From NCBI RefSeq assembly GCF_000024085.1, contig NC_013166.1, forward strand, positions 1,550,001 through 1,614,000: 64,000 bases of DNA, written 5' to 3'. The notes beneath the pieces are model-generated. The model saw only the letters and a program-made list of their open reading frames with translations. It was not told where the DNA came from and made no database searches. The DNA comes from Kangiella koreensis DSM 16069 (GTDB lineage Bacteria > Pseudomonadota > Gammaproteobacteria > Enterobacterales > Kangiellaceae). Both the position numbers and the translations under genes were made by a program. Shown one piece after another: positions 44,910-54,491 of this stretch. The stretch's first letter is position 1, and each line of letters opens with the position of its first letter.

Positions 44910-47213
44910 TTAGTGTTTTGCTAAAAGTTTACCAGCTTCTTCACTCTGCTTGGCGTTACCCTCTTTTTGAACTTCCTGCAAAATATCCTTTGCGGATTCT
45001 TCATCACCCATTTCTATGTAAGCTTTTGCTAGCTCCAGCTTAGTTTGGACTTCATCTTCACTAACACCTGACTCTTCAGCAACTGAAGTCGCAGATGATT
45101 CAGAAGGCTCTTGGGTCACTAAATTCTCGTCATCCGAATCTAATGAAAACTCCAAGCCACTATCGCTCGCTTCGGCGGTGTCAACGACAGAATCAGCTTT
45201 GACTTTGTCTTCTTGTGCCGTCGCTTCAACCTCTTTCTCGAAGTCGCTCAAATCAAAGTCTAATGAGTCACTTGAAGATGTTGTTTCTACTTCAGGTTCT
45301 TCCGTTGCCTCAAGCTCAGCGCTTAAATCGACATTGACCTCTTTACCCTTATTTTCATCATCATATCCAAATACATCGTCTTCATCAGGCAATGACTTTT
45401 GCTTTACTACCGGCTCAGCGGGTTTAGGAGGCTCAACAAGCGACGTTAAACTGGCAACTTTAAGGCCAAGTTTAGAGTCATGGTCAAAATCTTTAGAAAG
45501 CCCTTTTTTAAGTTCGTGGAACTTTTGAGCATTCTTCTGGCTTGCCAATATTTCCATATACTTCACTCGAATCTCATCATTTTTGGGAGTTTTAGATAAA
45601 GCTTTCTCAAGTACATTCTTGGCTTCAGTCATTTTACCACGAGCAATTAAAATATCCGCTTCTCCAACTGGATCAGAAGATGACTCCTCAAGTGTCATTT
45701 TATCTTTACTCAAGAAAGAGTCTCTTGGAGAAGCAGGCTCTTTTTTGCGGCCAGAGTCACCAAATGAAGGTATTAATCCTGACTCACCATCTTCTGGCGG
45801 TTGGCGGTTACGCCAATAAACAGCGCCGCCAGCGAGTACTAGCAGAGCTAATAGCCCACCGCCCGCCCAATACCAAAAGCCTTCGGCCTGATAAAATGAC
45901 TCTTTGTTAGATTTATCATTCTGAGTTAGCTGAGGTTCTGGTTTCTTTTCTTCTTCAACAACAGGCTCTTGAGCATTGTCAGCCACTTCTGTTACTGACG
46001 GCTCTTCGGGAGTTTCTATTGGCAAAGTATCTTCAGCTACATCAGCTGAGCCAGACAATACGGCTAAAGTATCGTCCTCGACCTGTACTCCTGTGTCGGC
46101 AAGATCATCCTTAACCTGTAACTCTTCTTTAAGCTGCTGATTTTGTAATTTCAAAGTTTCCACAGCTTCACGTAAGGTGTTTACCTCACTTTGCAATTCC
46201 GAAACAGATTCCGCATCAGTTTCGGAGCCACCTGCTTGATTAAGCGAGCTATCTTCAACGCTGGCAATGCTTAAGCGACCACCTTGCGACGACGAGTCAT
46301 CACGAGCTTGCGTTTCGGAAACAGTTTTTCGAACATCAAGAGGTGCCTGATTAGCTCCCAATGAAGCTCGGTAGGCTCTCAATGCTTCAGCATGTGAAAT
46401 ACTATCTATGTAAGACTGCTCTGGAACTTTTAACTGGTAACCGGCTTTTAGACGATTAACATCATTATTAATAAATGCATCAGGGTTATTACGATAAAGA
46501 GCAATCAGGGTTTGTTGGACTGTGGCATTATTCGGTCTAACTTGACTGGCGATACTCCACAGTGTCTGTCCGCGGCCCACACTCCAGCTGTTGCCGTCAA
46601 ACACTGGTGCAGCACGGCGTTGTGTGGTTGCTTCAGTTCTGGTGGTAGTTTCTGTTGGAGACTGCTGAGGTTTGTCTGGCTCTTCTTGTGGCTGGCTTTG
46701 CGTTTGACTGGTTGTTGTAGGAGTACGTGCGACCTCCTCAGTAACGGTAGCTGGCCGCTGGGTCGGAGTGACTTGTGTTTGACTTGGTTCAGTGCTGACA
46801 ACTGGTGTAGTCTTATTAAATACAGGAGGATCCAACAATAAGGTATACTCACGCATTAACTTACCTTGCGGCCAATCTAGTTCAATGATGATATTTACAT
46901 AGGGTTCTTTAATTGGGGAGTCGCTAGAAACACGAACTGCTTTAGAGCCATCTGCTTTAGAATACACTTCAAATCTTAACAGACTATGGAATGGCTCCCT
47001 AGTGACACCATAACGTTCGTACGCTTCAAACGAGGCAATTTTTGCACGCAGATCAGATTCTTGAAGTTCCTTAGAAGAAAGAAGAACGATTTCTGCGTTT
47101 AGTGGTTGGTTTAGACCTGATTCAGTTTTAAGTTCACCAAGTCCGAGCGACCAGGCCTGAGAAGTCATTAGTGCCGTCGATACAGCGACAGTCGCAGCTA
47201 ATTTACGAAACAT
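44910..47213 (-). CDS. fimV: FimV-like pilus/polar-hub protein
   Basis: A 767-residue inner-membrane protein needed in pseudomonads for type IV pilus assembly and polar localisation. After the signal peptide comes the FimV N-terminal domain (LGLGELKTESGLNQPLNAEI), a Thr/Gln-rich linker, a LysM domain (WSVGRGQTLWSIASQV..LKVP), a coiled coil (LQSEVNTLREAVETLKLQNQQL) and one membrane helix (WYWAGGGLLALLVLAGGAVYW, near residue 430). A long acidic cytoplasmic region and the conserved C-terminal TPR-like end (KLELAKAYIEMGDEESAKDIL..KLLAKH) complete it. It is shorter than P. aeruginosa FimV. Position between asd and truA is conserved. Confidence 0.93.
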   Translation of the reverse strand: MFRKLAATVAVSTALMTSQAWSLGLGELKTESGLNQPLNAEIVLLSSKELQESDLRAKIASFEAYERYGVTREPFHSLLRFEVYSKADGSKAVRVSSDSPIKEPYVNIIIELDWPQGKLMREYTLLLDPPVFNKTTPVVSTEPSQTQVTPTQRPATVTEEVARTPTTTSQTQSQPQEEPDKPQQSPTETTTRTEATTQRRAAPVFDGNSWSVGRGQTLWSIASQVRPNNATVQQTLIALYRNNPDAFINNDVNRLKAGYQLKVPEQSYIDSISHAEALRAYRASLGANQAPLDVRKTVSETQARDDSSSQGGRLSIASVEDSSLNQAGGSETDAESVSELQSEVNTLREAVETLKLQNQQLKEELQVKDDLADTGVQVEDDTLAVLSGSADVAEDTLPIETPEEPSVTEVADNAQEPVVEEEKKPEPQLTQNDKSNKESFYQAEGFWYWAGGGLLALLVLAGGAVYWRNRQPPEDGESGLIPSFGDSGRKKEPASPRDSFLSKDKMTLEESSSDPVGEADILIARGKMTEAKNVLEKALSKTPKNDEIRVKYMEILASQKNAQKFHELKKGLSKDFDHDSKLGLKVASLTSLVEPPKPAEPVVKQKSLPDEDDVFGYDDENKGKEVNVDLSAELEATEEPEVETTSSSDSLDFDLSDFEKEVEATAQEDKVKADSVVDTAEASDSGLEFSLDSDDENLVTQEPSESSATSVAEESGVSEDEVQTKLELAKAYIEMGDEESAKDILQEVQKEGNAKQSEEAGKLLAKH

Positions 47214-47253
47214 AAGTTCTCCCTCTTAAATACCCATAGTAAAAATTCGACTC

Positions 47254-47279
47254 AAAAGCCGCTGTTCCCACGGCTTTTT
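47254..47279 (-). terminator. Terminator between asd and fimV
   Basis: AAAAGCCG/CGGCTTTTT stem about 60 bp past the asd stop on the minus strand, followed there by TTTTG. A and T flanks are short, so some read-through is possible. Confidence 0.6.
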
Positions 47280-47337
47280 GATGTCAGAACTTAAGATTAT
47301 ACTTTAAGTTAGCTATTGTTAAGTGCTAATTTTGCGG

Positions 47338-48357
47338 CTATAAGTAATTTTTTACAAGTATTTCAGCTATTTGAACTGTGTTCAATGCCGCACCTTTACG
47401 AACATTATCGGAAACTACCCACATAGCGAGTCCATTTTCCATTCCCACATCCTGACGAATACGGCTGACAAACACGTCATCTTTACCACCAGCATGAGTC
47501 ACAGGAGTCGCATAATCAAGCTTGCTCATGTCGTCAACCACCGTTACTCCTTCGGCATTCTTCAACAAGAACCTGGCCTGTTCAGCGTCAAGCGGCACAC
47601 GAGTCTTGATATGAACTGCTTCGGAGTGCCCGTAAAATACCGGAACCCTTACTGCAGTTGGGCTAACACCAATCGAAGGGTCTTCAAAGATTTTATGAGT
47701 TTCCCACACCATCTTCATTTCTTCTTTGGTATAACCATTGTCCTGAATTGCATCGATATTCGGTAAGACATTAAAAGCAATTTGTTTATCGTAGACTTTA
47801 CTGGTTGCTTGGCGGCCATTAAGCAGTTCGGCGGTTTGGCTAGCCAGCTCTTCGACTGCTTTGTGGCCAGAACCTGAAACAGCTTGGTAAGTACAGACAT
47901 TGATATGTTCAATACCCACGTCATCCTGAATGGGTTTTAAAGCAACCAATAACTGCATCGTAGAACAGTTTGGGTTAGCTATAATGCCACGGTTTTTATA
48001 GTCAGCGATTCGCTCAGGATTAACTTCGGCTATAACTAGAGGAATATCGTCGTCGTAACGAAAGTGGGAGGTGTTATCGACCACCACACAGCCGGCCTCC
48101 GCAGCTTTGGGTGCATACTCGGCAGAGATGTCACCACCTGCAGAAAACAAACCGATATCAGCTTTCGAAAAGTCAAAGTCCGCAAGATTTTCAACACGAA
48201 CTGACTTACCCTTAAACATCACGCGCTCACCAGCGGAACGCTCGCTAGCGAGCAAGTACAAATTCTCAACTGGAAAATCACGCTCTTCCAGAATCTCACG
48301 AATAGTAACACCGACGGCACCTGTAGCGCCGACGATGACCACATTAACTTTTTTCAA
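47338..48357 (-). CDS. asd: Aspartate-semialdehyde dehydrogenase
   Basis: A 339-residue NADPH enzyme reducing aspartyl phosphate to aspartate semialdehyde, for Lys, Met, Thr and diaminopimelate synthesis. The NADP loop is VGATGAVGVTIREIL. The catalytic Cys lies in NPNCSTMQLL, and the catalytic His in FYGHSEAVHI. AVSGSGHKAVEELASQT is the usual middle block. The short form matches the asd found upstream of fimV in Pseudomonas rather than E. coli Asd. Confidence 0.95.
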   Translation of the reverse strand: MKKVNVVIVGATGAVGVTIREILEERDFPVENLYLLASERSAGERVMFKGKSVRVENLADFDFSKADIGLFSAGGDISAEYAPKAAEAGCVVVDNTSHFRYDDDIPLVIAEVNPERIADYKNRGIIANPNCSTMQLLVALKPIQDDVGIEHINVCTYQAVSGSGHKAVEELASQTAELLNGRQATSKVYDKQIAFNVLPNIDAIQDNGYTKEEMKMVWETHKIFEDPSIGVSPTAVRVPVFYGHSEAVHIKTRVPLDAEQARFLLKNAEGVTVVDDMSKLDYATPVTHAGGKDDVFVSRIRQDVGMENGLAMWVVSDNVRKGAALNTVQIAEILVKNYL

Positions 48358-48416
48358 TTTAGCTCTCCGAAAACATTAAAACAGGGATTAATATTAATTC
48401 TAGAAATGAGTTATAA

Positions 48417-48740
48417 CTATTTCTTTTTTAAGAACATTAGCCAAACACGTAAAGCAATATAACCTACGAATCCGGCGGCGATCATATAATATGAAACGGT
48501 TACCCACATTGCTCCATTTTCTTTTGGGTGGACAAAATTCAATAAAAAACCGGCAGCGACAAGCAAAATGGCCAGGAAGGAAAAGCTCTGTATACGACGA
48601 CTTCGTTTAATCTTCTGAATATGAATGGCCCGCTCTAACTGCTCTTCACTTGTGCCTTTTAGCACAGCACCACAATGCATACAAACTTCCGATTTGCTCG
48701 AAATTCGCTTACCACACACAATACAACTGATAATTGACAT
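48417..48740 (-). CDS. Zinc-ribbon membrane protein
   Basis: A 107-residue protein. An N-terminal zinc ribbon (ISCIVCGKRISSKSEVCMHCGAVL; two CxxC pairs) is followed by a basic linker and two membrane helices (FSFLAILLVAAGFLLNFV and TVSYYMIAAGFVGYIALRVWLMF). I do not recognise a named family; small zinc-ribbon membrane proteins of this layout occur widely without known function. It lies 32 bp downstream of pepN on the same strand and could share its transcript. Confidence 0.72.
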   Translation of the reverse strand: MSIISCIVCGKRISSKSEVCMHCGAVLKGTSEEQLERAIHIQKIKRSRRIQSFSFLAILLVAAGFLLNFVHPKENGAMWVTVSYYMIAAGFVGYIALRVWLMFLKKK

Positions 48741-48772
48741 AACTAACCTTTACTCTTATCGATTAAATTGAA

Positions 48773-51439
48773 TCAACCCAAAGCCTTGCTTGCTATTTCA
48801 TAGACATCTTTGGACAGATCAGGCAGTTGCAAAATACCCTGTAATTGTTCACACATCAAGCGCTGACGCTCATCATCAAACTTTTTCCAGCGGTTAAAAG
48901 CGCCGGTCAAACGGGCAGCAGTTTGTGGGTTCACGCTATACAGTCTTTTGATCTGCTCGGCCAGGAAAACATAACCCTGCCCATCTTTACGGTGAAACTG
49001 CGCTAAGTTTGCTCCCGCAAATGCTCCAACGACAGCTCTGACTTTATTTGGATTTTTTAGATCAAATGCGGGATGTTCAATTAAAGTCTCTACCCGCTCA
49101 ATGGTTGGGTCACTTGGATCAGTCGCTTGCGACATAAACCATTTATTAACCACCAAGTCTTCATTTTGCCACTTCTGATAAAAATCGTCAGCTAGTTGCT
49201 GTTTATCCTCATAATTGGAATGCATAAGCAACTTTAAACCAGTTTCAGCATCCGTCATATTATTACTGTTAAGTAACTGGCTAACCGCTAACTCATAGGC
49301 CTTTGGCTTTTCCAAAGCCACCAGATAACTCAAGCACACACCAGCAAAGGCTCGTTGTGCAATTGACGTTTTATCCTGCTGGAACTTACCCACATGATGA
49401 TTGGCCTGATAATGCACCAACCAATCCATCTCCAGTTGACAGGCTAATTCTTTTTTCAGAAAGTTATGTGCGACAATCAAGTGATCAAGATTAACCCGCT
49501 CAACCTCTTCAATCAGTGCTTTAATATCAGGTAAAGTGAGTGCCAAGGCTTTAAAGCGGCCGTCAAGCGATTCACTTGATAATAGGTTCTGCACCGCGTT
49601 AACCAGGTGTAGAGGGAACTGCATGACCTCGCCCGCCTCCTGCTCAGCACATAACTGCCAAATCACTCGAGCAAATAAACGCTGTCCCGCCTCCCATTGG
49701 TTGAAAGGGTCACTATCGTGTGCGAACAGGAAAGCCAGCTCATGATCGTTATAATCATAATGCAGTCGAACCGGTGCTGAAAAATTGCGTAGCAATGACA
49801 ACACAGGCTGCTGTGCGATTTCAGTAAACTCAAACGACTGTTCTAATTGAGTTATATGCAAAATGTCGCCAGTCAATTGCTCAGGATTGGCTGCTAATTG
49901 AAGTGGTAAATCTTTACCCTCTTTATCAAGCAGGCCAAGTTTTAAAGGGATATGGAAAGGCTGTTTGTTTGATTGCCCAGGTGTATCTGGACACGTTTGC
50001 TTAACATGCAGGGTCAGTTTTCTATGTAACTCATCATATTCGCTGGTTACTGTTAGCTCTGGAGTGCCCGCTTGCGAATACCAACGTCTAAACTGTTTTA
50101 AATCATATTCATTGGCATCTTCCATTGCGCAAACAAAATCTTCACACGTGACTGCCTGCCCATCATGGCGTTCGAAATATAAGTCCATTCCATGTCGGAA
50201 TCCGCCAGCACCTAGCAAGGTGTGATACATGCGGATGATTTCTGCACCTTTATTGTAAACCGTCACAGTATAAAAGTTATTCATCTCAATATAGCTGTCG
50301 GGACGGATCGGATGTGCCATCGGTCCAGCATCTTCAGCAAATTGATGCGAACGGATAACTTTAACATCTTCAATACGCTTAACGGCATGATCCGTTTGGT
50401 CTGCAGTAAACTGCTGGTCACGAAAAACTGTTAAACCTTCTTTTAGACTCAATTGAAACCAGTCACGGCATGTAACACGATTACCAGTCCAATTGTGGAA
50501 GTATTCATGGGCAATAACAGCTTCGACGTCTTCAAAATCTTGGTCGGTAGCAGTATCTGAGTGTGCCAAAACATACTTGGTGTTAAATATGTTGAGCCCT
50601 TTGTTCTCCATAGCGCCCATATTGAAGTCACCAACTGCTACGACCATGTATATATCAAGATCATATTCAAGTCCGAAGACCTCTTCATCCCAAGCCATGG
50701 CTTTTTTAAGTGATGCCATAGCATGATGGCATTGCTCAAGCTTGCCCTTGTCTACATAAATTTCGAGTTTGATCTTACGCCCTGACTGAGTCTTAAAGTG
50801 ATCTTCTAATAAGTCGTAATTGCCGGCACATAAGGCGAACAGATAGCTCGGCTTGCGGAATGGGTCGTGCCAAATAGCATAATGGCGTCCATTAGCTAGC
50901 TTTCCATGCTCGGTCTGATTACCATTGGAAAGCAAGTGAGGGTATTTCTGCTGTGCAGCCTCAATACGAACGGTAAAAATGCTCATCACATCAGGACGGT
51001 CAGAATAATAGGTTATCTTGCGGAATCCTTCAGCCTCACACTGTGTACAAAATTTACCATTCGACAGATACAAACCTTCGAGGCTGGTATTAGTGTTAGG
51101 GTAAATTCTAACCTTAGTCATTAGCTCAAAGGAATTTTGCTGATAGTTAAGGTTATGCACCTTATCCAACCAGACCGTTAACTGCTCAGAGTCCGTTTCA
51201 TATTGAGCCGATTCTAACTTTTGACCATTAATAAAGATTTCCAGTAGCTTCAACTCTTCACCATCTAGAACCAGACTGTCGGAAGGATCCGCATTGGGAT
51301 TAGCCTGCAACTTTAAACGGGCAGTTACAATAGAGTGGTCATCAAATAAATCAAAGTCCAACTTCGTTTCATGAATCAAATATGCTGATGGTTTATAATC
51401 TTTGCGGTATTTTACAGGGATGCTATCGCTAGTTTTCAT
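48773..51439 (-). CDS. pepN: Aminopeptidase N
   Basis: An 888-residue cytoplasmic M1 zinc aminopeptidase of the E. coli PepN type. The substrate motif is GAMENKGLNIFN and the zinc site HEYFHNWTGNRVTCRDWFQLSLKEGLTVFRDQQF. The long C-terminal alpha-solenoid (residues about 450-888) with the FNRWKKFDDERQRLM block is typical. There is no signal peptide. It completes peptide breakdown in the cytoplasm, complementing the exported peptidases encoded elsewhere in the window. It is divergent from the Cys-rich protein gene. Confidence 0.96.
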   Translation of the reverse strand: MKTSDSIPVKYRKDYKPSAYLIHETKLDFDLFDDHSIVTARLKLQANPNADPSDSLVLDGEELKLLEIFINGQKLESAQYETDSEQLTVWLDKVHNLNYQQNSFELMTKVRIYPNTNTSLEGLYLSNGKFCTQCEAEGFRKITYYSDRPDVMSIFTVRIEAAQQKYPHLLSNGNQTEHGKLANGRHYAIWHDPFRKPSYLFALCAGNYDLLEDHFKTQSGRKIKLEIYVDKGKLEQCHHAMASLKKAMAWDEEVFGLEYDLDIYMVVAVGDFNMGAMENKGLNIFNTKYVLAHSDTATDQDFEDVEAVIAHEYFHNWTGNRVTCRDWFQLSLKEGLTVFRDQQFTADQTDHAVKRIEDVKVIRSHQFAEDAGPMAHPIRPDSYIEMNNFYTVTVYNKGAEIIRMYHTLLGAGGFRHGMDLYFERHDGQAVTCEDFVCAMEDANEYDLKQFRRWYSQAGTPELTVTSEYDELHRKLTLHVKQTCPDTPGQSNKQPFHIPLKLGLLDKEGKDLPLQLAANPEQLTGDILHITQLEQSFEFTEIAQQPVLSLLRNFSAPVRLHYDYNDHELAFLFAHDSDPFNQWEAGQRLFARVIWQLCAEQEAGEVMQFPLHLVNAVQNLLSSESLDGRFKALALTLPDIKALIEEVERVNLDHLIVAHNFLKKELACQLEMDWLVHYQANHHVGKFQQDKTSIAQRAFAGVCLSYLVALEKPKAYELAVSQLLNSNNMTDAETGLKLLMHSNYEDKQQLADDFYQKWQNEDLVVNKWFMSQATDPSDPTIERVETLIEHPAFDLKNPNKVRAVVGAFAGANLAQFHRKDGQGYVFLAEQIKRLYSVNPQTAARLTGAFNRWKKFDDERQRLMCEQLQGILQLPDLSKDVYEIASKALG

Positions 51440-51581
51440 AAAAGCTCTTAGTTACGGCCTGTCTGTTAATCTTTACAGCCCAATAATTTGTCAAAAGTAA
51501 ATTGGCGCTATTGTAGCAATCATGCCAACTATTCGATATAAAAGAGTTCGCCAAAACCAAACTTACTAATAGAAACTTATT

Positions 51582-51965
51582 ATGTGTCAATGTCCTGAGT
51601 TAGCCGAGATCCTGTTAGGGGATGATGAAATCATCAGCAGTAGTCCACAACACCCCCTTCGCGGTTTTGATGAAGTGGACTGGAATCCTTCGCAATGGGC
51701 TTGTTTGAACCAATGTCCGGAGTGCGGTCAGCTCTGGCACATTGATATTGCTAAAGGCAATCAGATCGGCATTTGCGTAAAAGTGGTAGACCAAGCAGCT
51801 TGGCAAAAATTGGATACCACTTATGCTAGAGTTGACTTGATGGTGCAAAAGCATGGCGGTTTAACCTTCGAAACCTGTAAGTGGAGGCAGTGCAATAAGA
51901 ACTGCGTCAAAGGCTTAGCTTTCTGCCCGGAACATGCTTATTTTGAGATGGATATTAAGGCCTGA
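51582..51965 (+). CDS. Cys-rich putative zinc-binding protein
   Basis: A 127-residue soluble protein with ten cysteines in metal-site-like spacing: MCQC at the start, CLNQCPECGQLWHID in the middle, and CKWRQCNKNCVKGLAFCPEH near the end. One or two zinc sites are likely. I recognise no family. The ATG codes for MCQCPELAEIL and has no strong ribosome binding site. It stands alone between pepN (divergent) and the pyruvate dehydrogenase operon. Confidence 0.6.
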   Translation: MCQCPELAEILLGDDEIISSSPQHPLRGFDEVDWNPSQWACLNQCPECGQLWHIDIAKGNQIGICVKVVDQAAWQKLDTTYARVDLMVQKHGGLTFETCKWRQCNKNCVKGLAFCPEHAYFEMDIKA

Positions 51966-52419
51966 TTTTGGATACTTATTCTAGCTATGATGACTCGCTA
52001 TAATCGACTAACTCTTTGAATTTTAGTAAATTACCTATATCCATAGATAAGTTTTACTAATCGTTCCACGGGTTGCCAACAACAAAACTGATGCTTCACG
52101 GGTCAGAACTGCCATTTACTATACAAAAGGCTTAAAAATCCGTACAATCGCCTCCGAAAACAGCTGTTTTTAACCATGGGAAAGCTCAAATTAACGGTCG
52201 AAAAAATACTCTAACTTATTAATAAATAAGTTTATTTTATAAAGTGGCTGATTAAAAACCACTCTTCATAAACCGTTAACGAAAACACTAGAAAGTTCAC
52301 GTATAATCGGACTATTTCTGATCAAAGAGTAAAAAGATTACGTGAAAACAGTCGTTGAAGCTCAATGAGCTTTGATACGAACAGAATTTTTTTCCCAGTA
52401 ACCTTAGGAGAATGTAGCC
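51966..52419 (+). promoter_or_regulatory. Long leader/promoter region of pdhABC
   Basis: A 454-bp region without a gene. It holds a perfect TATAAT (52302-52307) as the best -10 box, with no strong -35. An inverted repeat AACTTATT/AATAAGTT (52213-52232) lies upstream of that box, and a short hairpin AAGCTC/GAGCTT lies in the presumed leader near 52357-52371. The AGGAG at 52406-52410 is the ribosome binding site for pdhA. The inverted repeat is a candidate operator. I see no match to the E. coli PdhR site. Confidence 0.45.
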
Positions 52420-53511
52420 TTGACGACTACAACTGTTGCTTCTTTTGAAATCAAGTACCACCAGTATCTTGATCCTCAGGGTAAACCAACCCAGAAACTA
52501 CCCGCATTTGCCAAAGATATGGACACAATGCGTAAACTTTACCGTGAAATGGCTTTGCTACGTGCTTTTGATGCAAAAGCATATGCTTTGCAACGTACTG
52601 GTAAAATGGGTACCTACCCTGCTTCATTAGGTCAGGAAGCTATCGGCATTGGGTATGGCGATGCAATGACCGCTGATGATGTTCTTATTCCTTATTACCG
52701 CTCTACTGGCGCCATGCTAAAGCACGGTATCACCATGAGAGAAATCCTTCTTTACTGGGGTGGCGATGAAGAAGGCTCTAACTATTCTGTAGCCAAAGAT
52801 GATTTTCCAATTTGTGTACCAATTGCTAACCAGATTGTTCATGCATCAGGCGTAGCCAAAGCTATTCAAATGCGCGGGCAAAAACGTGCGGTTGCCACTG
52901 AAATTGGTGAAGGCGGTACTTCAGAAGGTGACTTCTACGAAGGTATTAACGTTGCCGGCATCTGGAATCTTGGCGTTGTTTTCATGATCAACAACAACCA
53001 ATGGGCAATCTCGGTACCCACTGAAATCCAAACTGCCTGCGAAACTTATGCACAGAAAGCAATTGCTGCAGGTATCGAGGGAGTTCAGGTTGACGGTAAC
53101 GATATTATTGCGGTCAAGCAAGTCGCTGATTACGCCTTTGAAAAAGCGCGTAATGGTGGCGGCCCTACTCTGATTGAAGCTATCACATATCGCTTATGTG
53201 ACCACACTACAGCAGATGATGCTTCTCGTTACGACGATCCTAAAGTTAAAGAAGAAGCTTGGAAAAATGAACCCATGGTTCGTTTGCGTAAATACTTAGA
53301 AGCCAACAAAGCCTGGTCTGATAAGGACGAGGAAGCTATGAAGGCTGAAATTGCTAAAGAAGTTGATGCCGCAGTTAAAGAATACGAAGAGGCTCCAAAG
53401 CCAGGTCCAGAATTGATGTTTGATCATCTATACGCTGAGCTACCTGAAAATACCAAACCACAACGTGAAGCAGCTATTAAGCTGGCCGAAAAAGCGCGAG
53501 GTGCAAAATAA
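52420..53511 (+). CDS. pdhA: Pyruvate dehydrogenase E1 component, alpha subunit
   Basis: A 363-residue thiamine-diphosphate subunit of the heterotetrameric (alpha2beta2) 2-oxo acid dehydrogenase type. The ThDP motif GEGGTSEGDFYEGINVAGIWNLGVVFMINNN is visible, and TYRLCDHTTADDASRYD is the phospho-loop region. Branched-chain 2-oxo acid dehydrogenase is an alternative, but the surroundings and the complete set point to pyruvate. Translation begins at TTG, nine bases after AGGAG; no in-frame ATG occurs before residue 31. An ATG-TAG pair lies between the SD and the TTG. Its stop overlaps the pdhB start (TAATG). Confidence 0.88.
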   Translation: MTTTTVASFEIKYHQYLDPQGKPTQKLPAFAKDMDTMRKLYREMALLRAFDAKAYALQRTGKMGTYPASLGQEAIGIGYGDAMTADDVLIPYYRSTGAMLKHGITMREILLYWGGDEEGSNYSVAKDDFPICVPIANQIVHASGVAKAIQMRGQKRAVATEIGEGGTSEGDFYEGINVAGIWNLGVVFMINNNQWAISVPTEIQTACETYAQKAIAAGIEGVQVDGNDIIAVKQVADYAFEKARNGGGPTLIEAITYRLCDHTTADDASRYDDPKVKEEAWKNEPMVRLRKYLEANKAWSDKDEEAMKAEIAKEVDAAVKEYEEAPKPGPELMFDHLYAELPENTKPQREAAIKLAEKARGAK

Positions 53512-54491
53512 TGGCAGCGATTACTTTAATTGAAGCAGTCAATGCAGCGATGGCTTATGAGCTTGAGCACGATAAAGATGTTGTATTGTTTGGTGAAGAC
53601 GTCGGTAAAAATGGCGGTGTTTTCCGTGCAACCGACGGCCTACAAAAGAAATTTGGTACTGAACGCGTTATCGACTCACCTCTTGCAGAATCAATGATTG
53701 CCGGTTTAGCCATTGGTATGGCTGCACAAGGTATGAAGCCCATTGCTGAAATGCAATTCATGGGCTTTATCTTCCCGGCGGTTGATCAGATTTTCTGTCA
53801 CGCAGCTCGTATGCGTCACCGTACTCGTGGCCGCTTAACCTTACCGATGGTAATTCGTGCTCCTTATGGCGGCGGTATCCATGCTCCTGAGCACCACTCA
53901 GAATCTACTGAGGCATTATTTGCTCACATTCCAGGTCTTAAAGTGGTCATTCCTTCTAACCCAAGCCGCGCTTATGGCTTGATGTTAGCAGCAATACGCG
54001 ATCCAGATCCGGTGATTTTCCTTGAGCCAAAACGCGTTTACCGTATCGTTAAACATGAAGTTGAAGATACTGGTGAAGAATATCCTTTAGAAGCTTGCTT
54101 TGTTGATCGTGAAGGCTCTGACATCACCTTGATCTCTTGGGGCGCTATGATGCATGAAACCTTGCAAGCTGCTGAAAAGTTAGCGGCTGAAGGTATTGAT
54201 GCCGAAGTGATTGATGTAGCAACAATCAGTCCTATTGATATGGATACAATCCTTGAGTCTGTCCAGAAAACGGGGCGCGTTTGTATCGTTCAAGAAGCAC
54301 CAAAATCCGGCTCAATCGGTTCTGAAATTGCTGCTGAAATTGCTGAAAAAGCGATTTTAAGTTTACTGGCGCCAATTGGCCGCGTATCAGGTTATGATAC
54401 GGTGATGCCTTATTACCGCTTAGAAAAACAATATATGCCGACCGTGGATCGTATCCTCGATGAAGCGCGCAAAATCATGGAGTACAAATGA
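53511..54491 (+). CDS. pdhB: Pyruvate dehydrogenase E1 component, beta subunit
   Basis: A 326-residue transketolase-like subunit. It has VVLFGEDVGKNGGVFRATDGLQKKFG, ESMIAGLAIGMAAQGMKPIAEMQFMGFIFPA and the His of HAPEHHSESTEALFAHIPGLKVVIPSNP, all standard for E1beta of alpha2beta2-type complexes. The C-terminal domain includes GRVCIVQEAPKSGSIGSEIAA. The stop overlaps the E2 ATG by four bases (ATGA). It forms the E1 enzyme with PdhA. Confidence 0.92.
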   Translation: MAAITLIEAVNAAMAYELEHDKDVVLFGEDVGKNGGVFRATDGLQKKFGTERVIDSPLAESMIAGLAIGMAAQGMKPIAEMQFMGFIFPAVDQIFCHAARMRHRTRGRLTLPMVIRAPYGGGIHAPEHHSESTEALFAHIPGLKVVIPSNPSRAYGLMLAAIRDPDPVIFLEPKRVYRIVKHEVEDTGEEYPLEACFVDREGSDITLISWGAMMHETLQAAEKLAAEGIDAEVIDVATISPIDMDTILESVQKTGRVCIVQEAPKSGSIGSEIAAEIAEKAILSLLAPIGRVSGYDTVMPYYRLEKQYMPTVDRILDEARKIMEYK

